Shown here piece after piece: positions 44,114 to 52,484 of a DNA stretch of 64,000 nucleotides. The DNA is from an uncultured Helicobacter sp. (lineage in GTDB: Bacteria > Campylobacterota > Campylobacteria > Campylobacterales > Helicobacteraceae): assembly GCA_949298825.1 (NCBI GenBank), contig CASFYB010000001.1:98228-162227 (forward strand). The letters are read 5' to 3'. Numbering within the stretch: position 1 is the stretch's first letter; each line of letters begins with the position of its first letter. Position numbers and translations under genes: made by a program. The notes below the pieces were generated by a model that saw only the letters and a program-made list of their open reading frames with translations, searched no databases and was not told where the DNA came from.

Positions 44114-45451
44114 TCAAATCGTCCCAGGAATTAGAGATAAAATCTCATTAACACTCATACATTTAGATTCAGCCTCTAAGCTTCTATCATTTTCTAAAAT
44201 GCTTTTAGCCACCTCGCTCATAGCCACGAAAGAAGAGCGAAGCATGTGATTAGCATAGATAATAATATTAACCCCAGCCCTAGCCAAATCTTTTGCCAAG
44301 ATAGCATTAAAGCTTGTGGGCACGACAATCACAGGCGTGATAGAATCCTTAGCCCTAAAAGCCTTCATAAAGCTTAAAATCTCCTCTGCATCCTTATGCC
44401 TGGAGTGAATCATAATGCCATCAGCACCAGCCCCAATATAGGCAAAAGCTCTCTTTAGCGCATCTTCTTGCCCCTTATCTAGAATCAAACTTTCAATCCT
44501 GGCAAAAATCATAAACTCATCGCCCACTCTTGCCTTCTTCCCCTCACTTATTTTGTGGCAAAAAACCTCTATGTCCTCTTGAGTTTGCTCCACTTCATTG
44601 CCAAGCAAGCTATTTTTCTTCAATCCTGTCTTATCCTCAATCACCACCGCAGATACACCCAAACGCTCTAACGTCCTCACTGTAAATACAAAATGCTCTA
44701 CCTTTCCTCCTGTATCTGCATCATAGATAAGTGGCTTGTGAGTGACTTCAAAAATTTCATTAATCCCTTGGAGGCGCACGCCAAGCTCCACTGCCTCTAT
44801 ATCTGGCTTACCCCTAAGCGTGGAATCTGTCAATGAGCTAGACCAAAAGCCATCAAACTCCAATCTTTGGCCATCAATATCTATGCAAGTATTTTGTGCA
44901 ATCAGTGCAGATAAGGCTGAATGGGTTTCTAAGATTCTCAATGGTGATTTTAAGCTCAAGAGTTTTTTCAAGCGTCCTTGCCTATTTGCCGTGGTAATGC
45001 CCAGATTTTTTAAAGCCCTTTTAATACCAAGTACATTAATCTCCTGAGAATAAGGGATTTCAATCAATCTTGGATGGGTATTTAAATCTACTTTTTCTTG
45101 TGGATAAAGCTTATAGAGCAACTCTATCACCTCTTGACGATAGCATCTTAAATACCCACTCTGCCAGTCATCCCCATGCACGACATAATCTGGGTGCAAT
45201 GCCTCTATATTTTGCCTATAGCTTGGCGTATTTTGAGGCACTATAGAATCTATTAAATTTAAATTCTCTAGTACCATCTTTCTTTGATCATAGTCTAAAA
45301 AAGGAGCCTCTTCCATCTTTGCTATAGCCTCATCACTTAAAAGCCCAACTACTATGCTTCCAAACTTACTAGCCTCTTTAAGAATATTAATATGCCCTGC
45401 GTGTAATAAATCAGCTGCCATTGCCACATATACTATTTTTTTCTTATTCAC
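44114..45451 (-). CDS. aepX: Phosphoenolpyruvate mutase with N-terminal cytidylyltransferase-like domain
   Basis: A 445-residue two-domain enzyme. The N-terminal part (about 1-140) is an HxGH nucleotidyltransferase: VYVAMAADLLHAGHINILKE. The C-terminal part (about 190-445) is PEP mutase, which makes the C-P bond by rearranging PEP to phosphonopyruvate. It contains YDADTGG (metal ligand) and the diagnostic EDKTGLKKNS motif, which separates mutases from isocitrate lyase relatives. The mutase starts phosphonate synthesis; the N-terminal domain's substrate is unknown, and a separate PntC-like enzyme is encoded two genes on. The start overlaps the sulfatase-like gene by 8 bp. Confidence 0.93.
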   Translation of the reverse strand: MNKKKIVYVAMAADLLHAGHINILKEASKFGSIVVGLLSDEAIAKMEEAPFLDYDQRKMVLENLNLIDSIVPQNTPSYRQNIEALHPDYVVHGDDWQSGYLRCYRQEVIELLYKLYPQEKVDLNTHPRLIEIPYSQEINVLGIKRALKNLGITTANRQGRLKKLLSLKSPLRILETHSALSALIAQNTCIDIDGQRLEFDGFWSSSLTDSTLRGKPDIEAVELGVRLQGINEIFEVTHKPLIYDADTGGKVEHFVFTVRTLERLGVSAVVIEDKTGLKKNSLLGNEVEQTQEDIEVFCHKISEGKKARVGDEFMIFARIESLILDKGQEDALKRAFAYIGAGADGIMIHSRHKDAEEILSFMKAFRAKDSITPVIVVPTSFNAILAKDLARAGVNIIIYANHMLRSSFVAMSEVAKSILENDRSLEAESKCMSVNEILSLIPGTI

Positions 45452-47318
45452 CTTTACTCCTTAGACTTTCTTTTTCGCTCATTTTGCGCCAATTATCTGG
45501 CTTTGAAATATCACCACTCACCTCATAAATCCCCTCTAATCTATGCAGCTCATCAATCATGACATGAATGGCTTTACGATTTTTGGGGTAATTCTTTAAT
45601 GTATTTTGAGGGTAGTGCTTTGCATTTTTAAAGATTCCATCATAAACAAAGCCTGCTGCATCGCTATTTTGCATCAATCTAGAATCTATTTTCAAATCCC
45701 CAGTGGCATTAAAATCCTTAAACATCAAAAGCGCATTAGAATGCCTACCTAGCTGATTATTGTGATTGTTTTTCATTTGATCATACGCATCATAAAGCCC
45801 ATGATCTGAAGCGACGATGATTCTTGTTTGATCATAAATGCCATGATCTTTCATCCAGGCAATCATTTTACTAAGAGAAAAAATCGCACAAATTTCATTA
45901 TCAAAGTGATAATCCATATAGCTATTTAAGTTGTATTGCATATATTCTTTGGGCAGCTTAGTGTGCATCTGCAAGGTAGGTAAGCAAGAATTTTCCACAT
46001 CTAGCCCTGCTGGCTGATGAGTGATCATGCTTTTGATGTATTTAAAGGTTGGTCTTTTAGAATCTAAAGTCATCAAATCTGGAAAACTTAAAATATCAGA
46101 TGCGCTATCAGCGACGATATTTAAGCGCTTGATCTTTGCACTTTTGGCAAAACGCCAACCATAATCTATATAAAGCTTAGCTCTCAAGGAATAAGGTGCT
46201 ATCTTAAAAAAGCCATAATTAATAAGCTCTGGGATAAAATCAGCTGGAACTTCAGATAAATAGGCAAGCTCTTTGCTATATTTTTTAAAAAAATAATCTC
46301 TAAATGGCTCACCATAATACAGATTTGTATTCTTAGCTAGCTCATCTTTTTCTATCTTGGCTGGCTCTGGGTTATAAAGTATATTTTCATATCCAAGATG
46401 ACTAAAATCTGCAGCAATCTTTAAAAAAGCTTTTTTAGATTCTGCTTGGATGATTTCATTGTTAATATCGCCATGATGGCGCTTATAAATATCAAATAAA
46501 GCTGCCCTATCCCCACCCACTAGAGAATGTGTGGTAAAAAATGTAAAGCTAGAAGTAGCCAAAGTATTAGGAAAATAGCTAAAACCAGAAAGCTCGCTAG
46601 CTAGTTCTGGATAAAGCTTTATAATATCTAAAAGATGAGACCCGCTAAAAGCATCCAACACTAAAACCAAAACATTTTTCTTATTAGAAAAACTAGTAAT
46701 TGGCGTAGTATCCTCTATCTTTTGTGTATCTGTTTTTATCTCTGTGGTTTTTTCATGACTATAAAAAATGATCTTTGCTGCATAAAACATCCCAAGCAGC
46801 CCCAAAGTGATAGCCAAAACATAGAGAATCTGCTTAAAAAACCTATAAAAATAAAGCGCTATGATTGCTAATAGCATCGATAAAATCCCTACTAATAAAT
46901 CAACTAAAATTAGTCCATGCTTAGGGATATTAAAAACCTCACGCGGTGCTATAAAATTCATATGATCTAAAATGCCATATGGCTTATTTAAAAGGATATT
47001 AAAATCCAAAATAAAGTTATAGATCAAAGCAATAAAAAATAACACACAAATGCCATACACCACTAAAGAAAAGAATCTACTCAAATAAATAAAGCTAAAA
47101 CCATAGATAAACAAAAAACTATAGAGCAAAAAGCTGCCAAAAAGCACACTAAGTGTATGTGGCATCTGATCTTTTTGAAACTGGCTAATATCGCTTGCAT
47201 ACAGTAAAAAAGGGTTATATACAAAGATCAAAAAAGACATAATGATGATACATAGCATCAAGATCTTTTTATACTGCTCTCCTATCTCCCTAGATGGCCT
47301 AAAAATTTTAAACATCAT
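45444..47318 (-). CDS. Membrane-bound sulfatase/alkaline-phosphatase-superfamily protein in the phosphonate operon
   Basis: A 624-residue protein with about five N-terminal helices (first MLCIIIMSFLIFVYNPFLLY) and a large periplasmic domain. VLVLDAFSGSHLLDI supplies the first metal-ligand Asp. FPNTLATSSFTFFTTHSLVG is the nucleophile region with several Ser/Thr. IIVASDHGLYDAYDQ supplies the late Asp-His ligands. The layout resembles phosphoethanolamine transferases and lipoteichoic acid synthase. A role in moving or trimming the phosphonate group is inferred from context only. It overlaps the YidC-like and aepX genes by 4 and 8 bp. Confidence 0.72.
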   Translation of the reverse strand: MMFKIFRPSREIGEQYKKILMLCIIIMSFLIFVYNPFLLYASDISQFQKDQMPHTLSVLFGSFLLYSFLFIYGFSFIYLSRFFSLVVYGICVLFFIALIYNFILDFNILLNKPYGILDHMNFIAPREVFNIPKHGLILVDLLVGILSMLLAIIALYFYRFFKQILYVLAITLGLLGMFYAAKIIFYSHEKTTEIKTDTQKIEDTTPITSFSNKKNVLVLVLDAFSGSHLLDIIKLYPELASELSGFSYFPNTLATSSFTFFTTHSLVGGDRAALFDIYKRHHGDINNEIIQAESKKAFLKIAADFSHLGYENILYNPEPAKIEKDELAKNTNLYYGEPFRDYFFKKYSKELAYLSEVPADFIPELINYGFFKIAPYSLRAKLYIDYGWRFAKSAKIKRLNIVADSASDILSFPDLMTLDSKRPTFKYIKSMITHQPAGLDVENSCLPTLQMHTKLPKEYMQYNLNSYMDYHFDNEICAIFSLSKMIAWMKDHGIYDQTRIIVASDHGLYDAYDQMKNNHNNQLGRHSNALLMFKDFNATGDLKIDSRLMQNSDAAGFVYDGIFKNAKHYPQNTLKNYPKNRKAIHVMIDELHRLEGIYEVSGDISKPDNWRKMSEKESLRSKGE

Positions 47319-47956
47319 TTCTGCACCCTTAAAATCAAAGTCTTTAAAAGAGCAAAGGCCATGCTAGTAGTCCAATACAGCAAAAGAGCACTTGGCATTT
47401 TATAAAGCAATATCAAAAATAAAAGCGTAATAATCACGCCTTGTAATCTAGACTTACTGCTTATAAAAACATTCCACAAAGTAAGAACACTCATTAATAA
47501 TGGCAATAAATTAAAACCAAATAATAAAGAATCTGGCTTGCTAAGATCCTCAATAAGCCAAAAGCTAAGATGATAAATCTGAGGTGAATGAAACTCAAGT
47601 AAATTAAGCACTGCTAGAAAAAATGGAATCTGTAAAATCAATCCAAAAAGTGCCTTTAATGCATGGATAGGATGATAATGGTTTTGCCTATAAAGCGTGC
47701 GGATATAAGCATAACGCTCCCATCCCTTAAACACTCTTTTAAACTCTGCTATTTTGATATCTAGTCTTTGCTTTTTATTTTCATTATCTAAGGCTGCCCT
47801 ATCTGCTATAAAAAACAACTTTAGCAAAAATAGATTCACACAAAGGCTTAATAAAATAATAGCCAGACCAAAACTATGCGTAAGGCTGTATAAAAAATCA
47901 AGCAATAAAGAAAGCAGGCCTTCTAGCGGAAAGATAAAAATATCATACAACATCAA
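47315..47956 (-). CDS. Short YidC/Oxa1-like membrane protein
   Basis: A 213-residue polytopic protein matching the five-helix core of YidC/Oxa1 insertases, without the periplasmic domain of the housekeeping form. The layout is helix 1 (FGLAIILLSLCVNLFLLKLF), then a charged cytoplasmic hairpin (IKIAEFKRVFKGWERY), ALKALFGLILQIPFFLAVLN and two closing helices. Short YidC-like proteins are known from bacterial polysaccharide and lipid modification loci; their job is not clear. It overlaps the genes on both sides by 4 bp. It may help insert the neighbouring membrane enzymes, which is inference. Confidence 0.75.
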   Translation of the reverse strand: MMLYDIFIFPLEGLLSLLLDFLYSLTHSFGLAIILLSLCVNLFLLKLFFIADRAALDNENKKQRLDIKIAEFKRVFKGWERYAYIRTLYRQNHYHPIHALKALFGLILQIPFFLAVLNLLEFHSPQIYHLSFWLIEDLSKPDSLLFGFNLLPLLMSVLTLWNVFISSKSRLQGVIITLLFLILLYKMPSALLLYWTTSMAFALLKTLILRVQK

Positions 47957-49089
47957 GCCCTCCTACCAATCTGATCTAGCAATGCATCAATCTCTAAAAT
48001 CCCATCGCTATAAACCTTCTTATCACCAAGTTTTTTAAATAGAATTTCTTTATAGATTTCAAGTAGAGTTGATGCAGCTATCATCCCTGATTTGCCAGGA
48101 TTGCTCCAAAGAAGTTTTTTAAGCTTTTTAACCTCTTTTTTATATTTGATATCATTCTTGCTTTTTAGTATTTTAGAAATATTCTTAAGCTCTTCTATTT
48201 TAAGCCCTATTTTTAGCTTTTTAAAAATCTCAAACTCCCATAAACCCCCAACATCCATGGAATCATACCCCGAATGGTCAAAATCATACTCTATGGAAAA
48301 AACTGGCTTTTCAAACAAGCACAGATAATCAAAGATGATCCCAGAAAAGTCAGATATCATCAAATCACTTTGCATCATTGCAGCAAGATTAGAAGCACTC
48401 TTATCAAAAACTACGCGCTCCTCCCCTCTAAGCTCTTTTTCCAATCCTTCTATCAAGGCAGATTCTGAGATAAAGCTTTGAGGATGAGGACGGATAATTA
48501 CTAAAAACCCAGAATCTAAAAGTGGTCTTATCAAATTCATACCATACTTAGATAGCAAAGCCTCCCTACCCCATGAAGGTGAAAGCAGAACAATCTTTTG
48601 ACCCTTTTTTATGGATTTAAAAAACTTCTTAGAGCTAGAATGCAAACTAAGCCAATCAATATAGGTAGAACCAATATTTCTTATAAGCTTTTGAGGGAGA
48701 TGGTGGGCCTGCTCTATGGAGCGTATAAAGCTTTCTTGTATACTTGAATTCACAAGCACAGAATCAAAATAATCCATTCCAAATGTTCTATAATTTGGCG
48801 ATCCAAGCGAGTGAACAATATGGCAATAATGATGCACCCCCTTACTGCGCTTAATCTGCAAGACATCAAGCCCAGGGGTTGTCATCACTACAATATCTGC
48901 GCTTAAAGAGTTTAAATAGGCATAAGCACGATTGCCAGTGCCGATAAATTTGGTATGGAATTTTTTCTCTTTTAAAAAAGGATCAGAAGCATCGGAGGTA
49001 AGCAAGATATAGGGATATCGCAATTTATGAAGCGCATCTAAAATTGGCCTAAAAACGCCATAATACTGCTTCCCTTCAGAATAAAACAC
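47953..49089 (-). CDS. CDP-glycerol glycerophosphotransferase-like transferase, main part (phase-variable gene)
   Basis: 378 residues of a TagB/TagF-type transferase (Glyphos_transf family). CHIVHSLGSPNYRTFGMDYF is the start of the donor domain. KIVLLSPSWGREALL, LVIIRPHPQSFISESALIEG and MISDFSGIIFDYLCLFEKPV (the D-x-S/T-x-DY-L signature) follow. The frame begins at a GTG with no good ribosome-binding site, because the true start lies upstream at 49295, beyond a 13-G tract. One extra G or two fewer would join the parts. Family members transfer a polyol phosphate from a CDP-activated donor; here CMP-AEP is the likely donor (inference). Confidence 0.85.
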   Translation of the reverse strand: MFYSEGKQYYGVFRPILDALHKLRYPYILLTSDASDPFLKEKKFHTKFIGTGNRAYAYLNSLSADIVVMTTPGLDVLQIKRSKGVHHYCHIVHSLGSPNYRTFGMDYFDSVLVNSSIQESFIRSIEQAHHLPQKLIRNIGSTYIDWLSLHSSSKKFFKSIKKGQKIVLLSPSWGREALLSKYGMNLIRPLLDSGFLVIIRPHPQSFISESALIEGLEKELRGEERVVFDKSASNLAAMMQSDLMISDFSGIIFDYLCLFEKPVFSIEYDFDHSGYDSMDVGGLWEFEIFKKLKIGLKIEELKNISKILKSKNDIKYKKEVKKLKKLLWSNPGKSGMIAASTLLEIYKEILFKKLGDKKVYSDGILEIDALLDQIGRRA

Positions 49090-49112
49090 TAAAGCATAAC
49101 TATTCTTATGCT

Positions 49113-49295
49113 TTAAAAGTGATCCCCCCCCCCCCCGCTAACTAAAGCCATCAGTTTATAAAATAAATTTTTAATAAAAAATATGGCAGAAGCAAAAATA
49201 GCCACAATCGAGCTTACAAGAAGCGATCCTGTCGATGGATCTAAATAGGCAAAAGCATTATCCATCAAAGCTATCAATACAATAACTATCCTCAT
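49113..49295 (-). CDS. N-terminal membrane part of the phase-variable transferase, cut off by the poly-G tract
   Basis: The 60-residue frame reads MRIVIVLIALMDNAFAYLDP followed by a STGS segment, a hydrophobic helix (LLVSSIVAIFASAIFFIKNL), and then SGGGGDHF and a stop right after the G tract. AYLDP-G/S-TGS is the conserved beginning of a group of membrane-anchored glycerophosphotransferase proteins. With 14 or 11 G the frame continues SLLKHKNSYALVFYSEGKQY, giving one protein of about 447 residues with the downstream part. The ATG overlaps the DUF115 stop by 4 bp. The state seen here is off. Confidence 0.75.
   Translation of the reverse strand: MRIVIVLIALMDNAFAYLDPSTGSLLVSSIVAIFASAIFFIKNLFYKLMALVSGGGGDHF
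49124..49136. repeat. Poly-C tract of 13 (poly-G on the coding strand), phase-variation switch
   Basis: The run of 13 C on the plus strand lies inside the transferase gene. The frame offset between the two gene parts is 206 bases, that is, 2 modulo 3. Only lengths of 11, 14, 17 and so on give the full-length protein. Long C/G tracts are the main phase-variation device in Helicobacter and Campylobacter. Confidence 0.9.
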
Positions 49296-51202
49296 CTATA
49301 CTCCTGTAAACTCAATAAAACCTTATAGCTAAAAAACATTTTATCAAAAGTCCACATTATTATTTCAATATTTTGTGCATAAAGTGTTGAGATTTGATTA
49401 TGAGGAAGATGCAAGATGCTAAGAAATAAACTTTGTAATAAATGGGCAATACTACCTTCAAACAAAATGCCCAAATGTGGATTTTTAGCACTTGTACTTG
49501 CTAGCAATGCACTTGCCTCATCTATAAGCATAAATAACTCTTTTTTCTCCCTTATGCCCCTTTGAAGCAGCATCTTAATGCTATTTAAGTACTCCCTTAC
49601 ATGGGCTAAATTTATTTTTTTCATTAAAGCTGGCTTCATGTAAGATTTCATTTCATCTAGCAACTTCTCTTTGTTGATTTTTGCAAGATCAAAATCATCT
49701 ACACTCACACTCCTAGATCCCTGTATGAAAGCACCCCATCCAAGATTTAGCACCATTTTTGGCTTAAAAAGCATAATGGCTGTTTCTAGATTCTGCCTGG
49801 ATAGAAGAAAAATAGAATCAGCATACACGGCACGATTTGAATTAGCCCTTACAGGATGCACATTTGGCGGCAAATCCACCCCTTCATCTCCATAATAAGA
49901 ACCCTGTGCATGCTTGCTCATGCCCTCTATATAGCCACAATCAATACCACACAAAAGGACTTCAGATCCCATCTGCATAGCTAGAGCAGCTCCTGCATTC
50001 CCGACAAATGGTGCTGCACACTCAATCACACTAGATTCAAACATGTAGCTAGAGCTACTTCCTCCACGTAGGAAAATATAACCCTCCTTTGCTAGGGCCA
50101 AAGCACTAGGATTTACCATATTTCCACACAAAAGTGTGGTATCGCCAAGTGGCGCATCACAAAGAACATCTTTTAGATAATCAATCCTTTCAATCTCGAT
50201 TTGAAAATCTGGTTGTATCCCATAATTTTTAAGCACCTTCAGCGCAGTACCACAAGAAAAAATAATCATCCTATCTTGCATCTTTTTGATAAAAGGAAGC
50301 AAAGAATCCAAACTAGGACCATTACCTATGACACAAACAGGAGCGTTGATGCGCTTTGGATATGAAAGAACCTTATATTGATTATTTTTAAGCGAATTGG
50401 CTATGCCAATCATCTCATCCTCAAAACTACCCCATCCACGTTTATTGCTCAAAAACTCTTGATTTAAAAGCTCTCTTGCTGCATCTAGCTTCTGGCTTTG
50501 ATACATCTGCAACTCTAAAAGCATAAAATTACTGCTGATTTTACGCGCAGCAAAATAATGCCTTAAGATTTTTGGATCTATGATTTCTTTCACAAAAAGA
50601 TAGAGAGCCTTGGGGCCAACCTGATCAAAAAGTGCTGGATAATGCACAAAATAACAACTAATACGAAACAAATCGATATTTTCTTCAAAAATAAAAAGAG
50701 AGTGAAAAAAAGCACCCCTCTCTCTTAATAGCTCTAAAAACAATCCGCCCAAAAGCCCATAAACTGCTGTGCTTGGAAAAAAGTTTGTCCCCAAATGATA
50801 GTGTGGCTTGCCACCTAAATATTGCAAATTTTCTATCATTTTATTAACGCCAGCTCCTGTTATAGGTAGCTTCTTCTCATCAATAGGCACCAGCTCTATC
50901 TCATTACCTTTTAGATTCCATCTGGGGTTATTGAGTGGACTTACAGCGATTTCTTGATGCACTTCAGCCATAACATATTTAGATTCCATTTCCGGATAGG
51001 TTAGGCTTGAATTATGAAGATTGATAATATTAATACCCTTGTGATTACACAGCAGGTTATAATCTTGTGGTGGTTGCTTTAGAGCTTCAAAAAGTCTAGG
51101 GGAAGTATGAGAAAAGAACTCCATATTTTGGGCGAAGCGTTCAGATAAAAAATGCTCTAACTCCTCTAGCCTATCTTGATCTAGGAGTTCTAAAAGTCCC
51201 AT
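49292..51202 (-). CDS. DUF115 / motility accessory factor-like protein heading the phosphonate operon
   Basis: A 636-residue protein of the same family as the one next to flaB. APVCVIGNGPSLDSLLPFIK, IIFSCGTALKVLKNYGIQPD and FVGNAGAALAMQMGSEVLLC are the family landmarks, the last two covering the nucleotide-sugar pocket region. MSKHAQGSYYGDEGVDLP corresponds to the SSHAKG loop of the paralogue. It probably transfers a sugar to flagellin or another surface acceptor. Only 36 bp, including a small hairpin, separate it from rplT upstream. It overlaps the phase-variable transferase by 4 bp. Confidence 0.8.
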   Translation of the reverse strand: MGLLELLDQDRLEELEHFLSERFAQNMEFFSHTSPRLFEALKQPPQDYNLLCNHKGINIINLHNSSLTYPEMESKYVMAEVHQEIAVSPLNNPRWNLKGNEIELVPIDEKKLPITGAGVNKMIENLQYLGGKPHYHLGTNFFPSTAVYGLLGGLFLELLRERGAFFHSLFIFEENIDLFRISCYFVHYPALFDQVGPKALYLFVKEIIDPKILRHYFAARKISSNFMLLELQMYQSQKLDAARELLNQEFLSNKRGWGSFEDEMIGIANSLKNNQYKVLSYPKRINAPVCVIGNGPSLDSLLPFIKKMQDRMIIFSCGTALKVLKNYGIQPDFQIEIERIDYLKDVLCDAPLGDTTLLCGNMVNPSALALAKEGYIFLRGGSSSSYMFESSVIECAAPFVGNAGAALAMQMGSEVLLCGIDCGYIEGMSKHAQGSYYGDEGVDLPPNVHPVRANSNRAVYADSIFLLSRQNLETAIMLFKPKMVLNLGWGAFIQGSRSVSVDDFDLAKINKEKLLDEMKSYMKPALMKKINLAHVREYLNSIKMLLQRGIREKKELFMLIDEASALLASTSAKNPHLGILFEGSIAHLLQSLFLSILHLPHNQISTLYAQNIEIIMWTFDKMFFSYKVLLSLQEYR

Positions 51203-51218
51203 TAAAAAATATCACAAA

Positions 51219-51233
51219 TGCCCAAAAAGGGCA
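51219..51233 (-). terminator. Small hairpin between rplT and the phosphonate operon
   Basis: TGCCC-AAAAA-GGGCA forms a 5-bp stem. On the minus strand it is followed by TTTGTGATATTTTTT. It may be a leaky terminator or attenuator after rplT, since the next gene starts only 17 bp later. Confidence 0.4.
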
Positions 51234-51238
51234 AAAAT

Positions 51239-51592
51239 CTATTTAAGTGCTTTTTTAGCCATGGCAACTACCTGATTGAAAGCTGCCATATCGTGCATTG
51301 CCATATCTGCAAGCACTTTTCTATCCAAATCAATATTAGCCAGTTTTAACCCATGCATAAATTTAGAATAACTTATATCATTCATTCTGCAAGCTGCATT
51401 GATTCTTACAATCCAAAGACTTCTAAAATCTCTTTTTTTCTGCTTTCTATCACGGAAAGCATAGCACATACTTCTTTCTAGCTGTTCTTTAGCCTTTCTA
51501 AAATGCTTTCTTCTTCCGCTATAAAAGCCTCTTGCTAGCTTTAAGATTTTTTTATGTCGTCTTCTTCTGACAAATCCTGTTTTTACTCTCAT
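51239..51592 (-). CDS. rplT: 50S ribosomal protein L20
   Basis: A 117-residue basic rRNA-binding protein needed for early 50S assembly. The N-terminal extension [20 protein letters not shown] followed by [17 protein letters not shown] is the L20 signature. The globular part ends [19 protein letters not shown]. It follows rpmI after 106 bp containing several hairpins. Confidence 0.97.
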   Translation of the reverse strand: MRVKTGFVRRRRHKKILKLARGFYSGRRKHFRKAKEQLERSMCYAFRDRKQKKRDFRSLWIVRINAACRMNDISYSKFMHGLKLANIDLDRKVLADMAMHDMAAFNQVVAMAKKALK

Positions 51593-51606
51593 TATTTTCT
51601 CCTTGA

Positions 51607-51666
51607 CCTAAAATTAGGTGAAGCCCATTAGGGCTAATCTTTCCCTGCTATTATCATAAATGCAGG
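51607..51666 (-). promoter_or_regulatory. Structured leader between rpmI and rplT
   Basis: Three inverted repeats lie in this gap: CCTAAAATTAGG (51607-51618), AGCCC-ATTA-GGGCT (51622-51635), and CCTGC...GCAGG (51644-51666). A further one, AAGCT...AGCTT, covers the rpmI stop (51691-51706). L20 represses its own operon through RNA structures in other bacteria, so these are candidates for an L20-binding site or partial terminators. Confidence 0.4.
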
Positions 51667-51698
51667 AGAGCCTACTTCCAAATCCACCTCAAGCTAAA

Positions 51699-51893
51699 TT
51701 AAGCTTGACAAAGTAGATTTTTTACCGAATCAATATTTGCACTATGCACATGGTGTGGTGCTCTCAAACCAGCCTTACGCTTAGGGCTTTTTTTAGTCAA
51801 AATATGACTTCTAAAAGCGCTACCACGCTTGATGAGATTTTTTTTAACTTTAAATCTCTTAGCTGCACCACGATTTGTCTTCATCTTTGGCAT
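51699..51893 (-). CDS. rpmI: 50S ribosomal protein L35
   Basis: A 64-residue basic protein. [18 protein letters not shown] and the following [18 protein letters not shown] are characteristic of L35. It sits between infC and rplT in the standard infC-rpmI-rplT order. Confidence 0.96.
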   Translation of the reverse strand: MPKMKTNRGAAKRFKVKKNLIKRGSAFRSHILTKKSPKRKAGLRAPHHVHSANIDSVKNLLCQA

Positions 51894-51947
51894 TGTTATC
51901 TCCTTTCATAAGATTATTTTTTAAGATTCTAGCCTAGATTTGGCAAA

Positions 51948-52484
51948 TTATTTTGATTTTTGTGCTTTTTCCTGCTTTTTAGGCACAAAAAGCCAGGCTA
52001 CAAATCGCCCCTCTACTCTAGGTTCTTTATCTGGTGTGGCGATATCTTCCATCATCATTCCCACGCGATGCAAGACATCAATCCCACCCTGCGGATCACT
52101 ACTTTCACGCCCTCTTAAAACCACTTTAAACTTAACATGCTTCTGCTCAGCGATAAACTCACGCGCATGCTTGACTTTATAGTTAATATCATTTTGAGCA
52201 ATTTGAGTAGAAAGCTTAATCTCTTTAATTTCAATCTGCTTTTGCTTTTTTCTGGCTTCTTTTTGCTTCTTTTCCATCTGGTAACGATACTTACCATAGT
52301 CCATTACCTTGCAAACTGGAGGATTAGCATTGGGTGATATTAGCACCAAGTCCAATCCTTTTGAATTGGCTATCTCTTGGGCTTGAGCAGAAGAAATAAT
52401 CCCATAAACTTCTCCATCATCCCCTATGCATCTAACTTCTTTAAAATCAATATCCTGATTTAGCAAAACTTCTTCTTTACTCAA
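51948..52484 (-). CDS. infC: Translation initiation factor IF-3
   Basis: A 178-residue factor that prevents premature subunit joining. The N-domain reads [20 protein letters not shown] followed by [13 protein letters not shown] and [20 protein letters not shown]. The C-domain reads [20 protein letters not shown] and KVVLRGRE. The start is a TTG that overlaps the thrS TGA in TTGA, with AGGTGAG just upstream. IF-3 genes characteristically use rare start codons, which lets the factor repress its own synthesis; TTG here fits that. Confidence 0.95.
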   Translation of the reverse strand: MSKEEVLLNQDIDFKEVRCIGDDGEVYGIISSAQAQEIANSKGLDLVLISPNANPPVCKVMDYGKYRYQMEKKQKEARKKQKQIEIKEIKLSTQIAQNDINYKVKHAREFIAEQKHVKFKVVLRGRESSDPQGGIDVLHRVGMMMEDIATPDKEPRVEGRFVAWLFVPKKQEKAQKSK

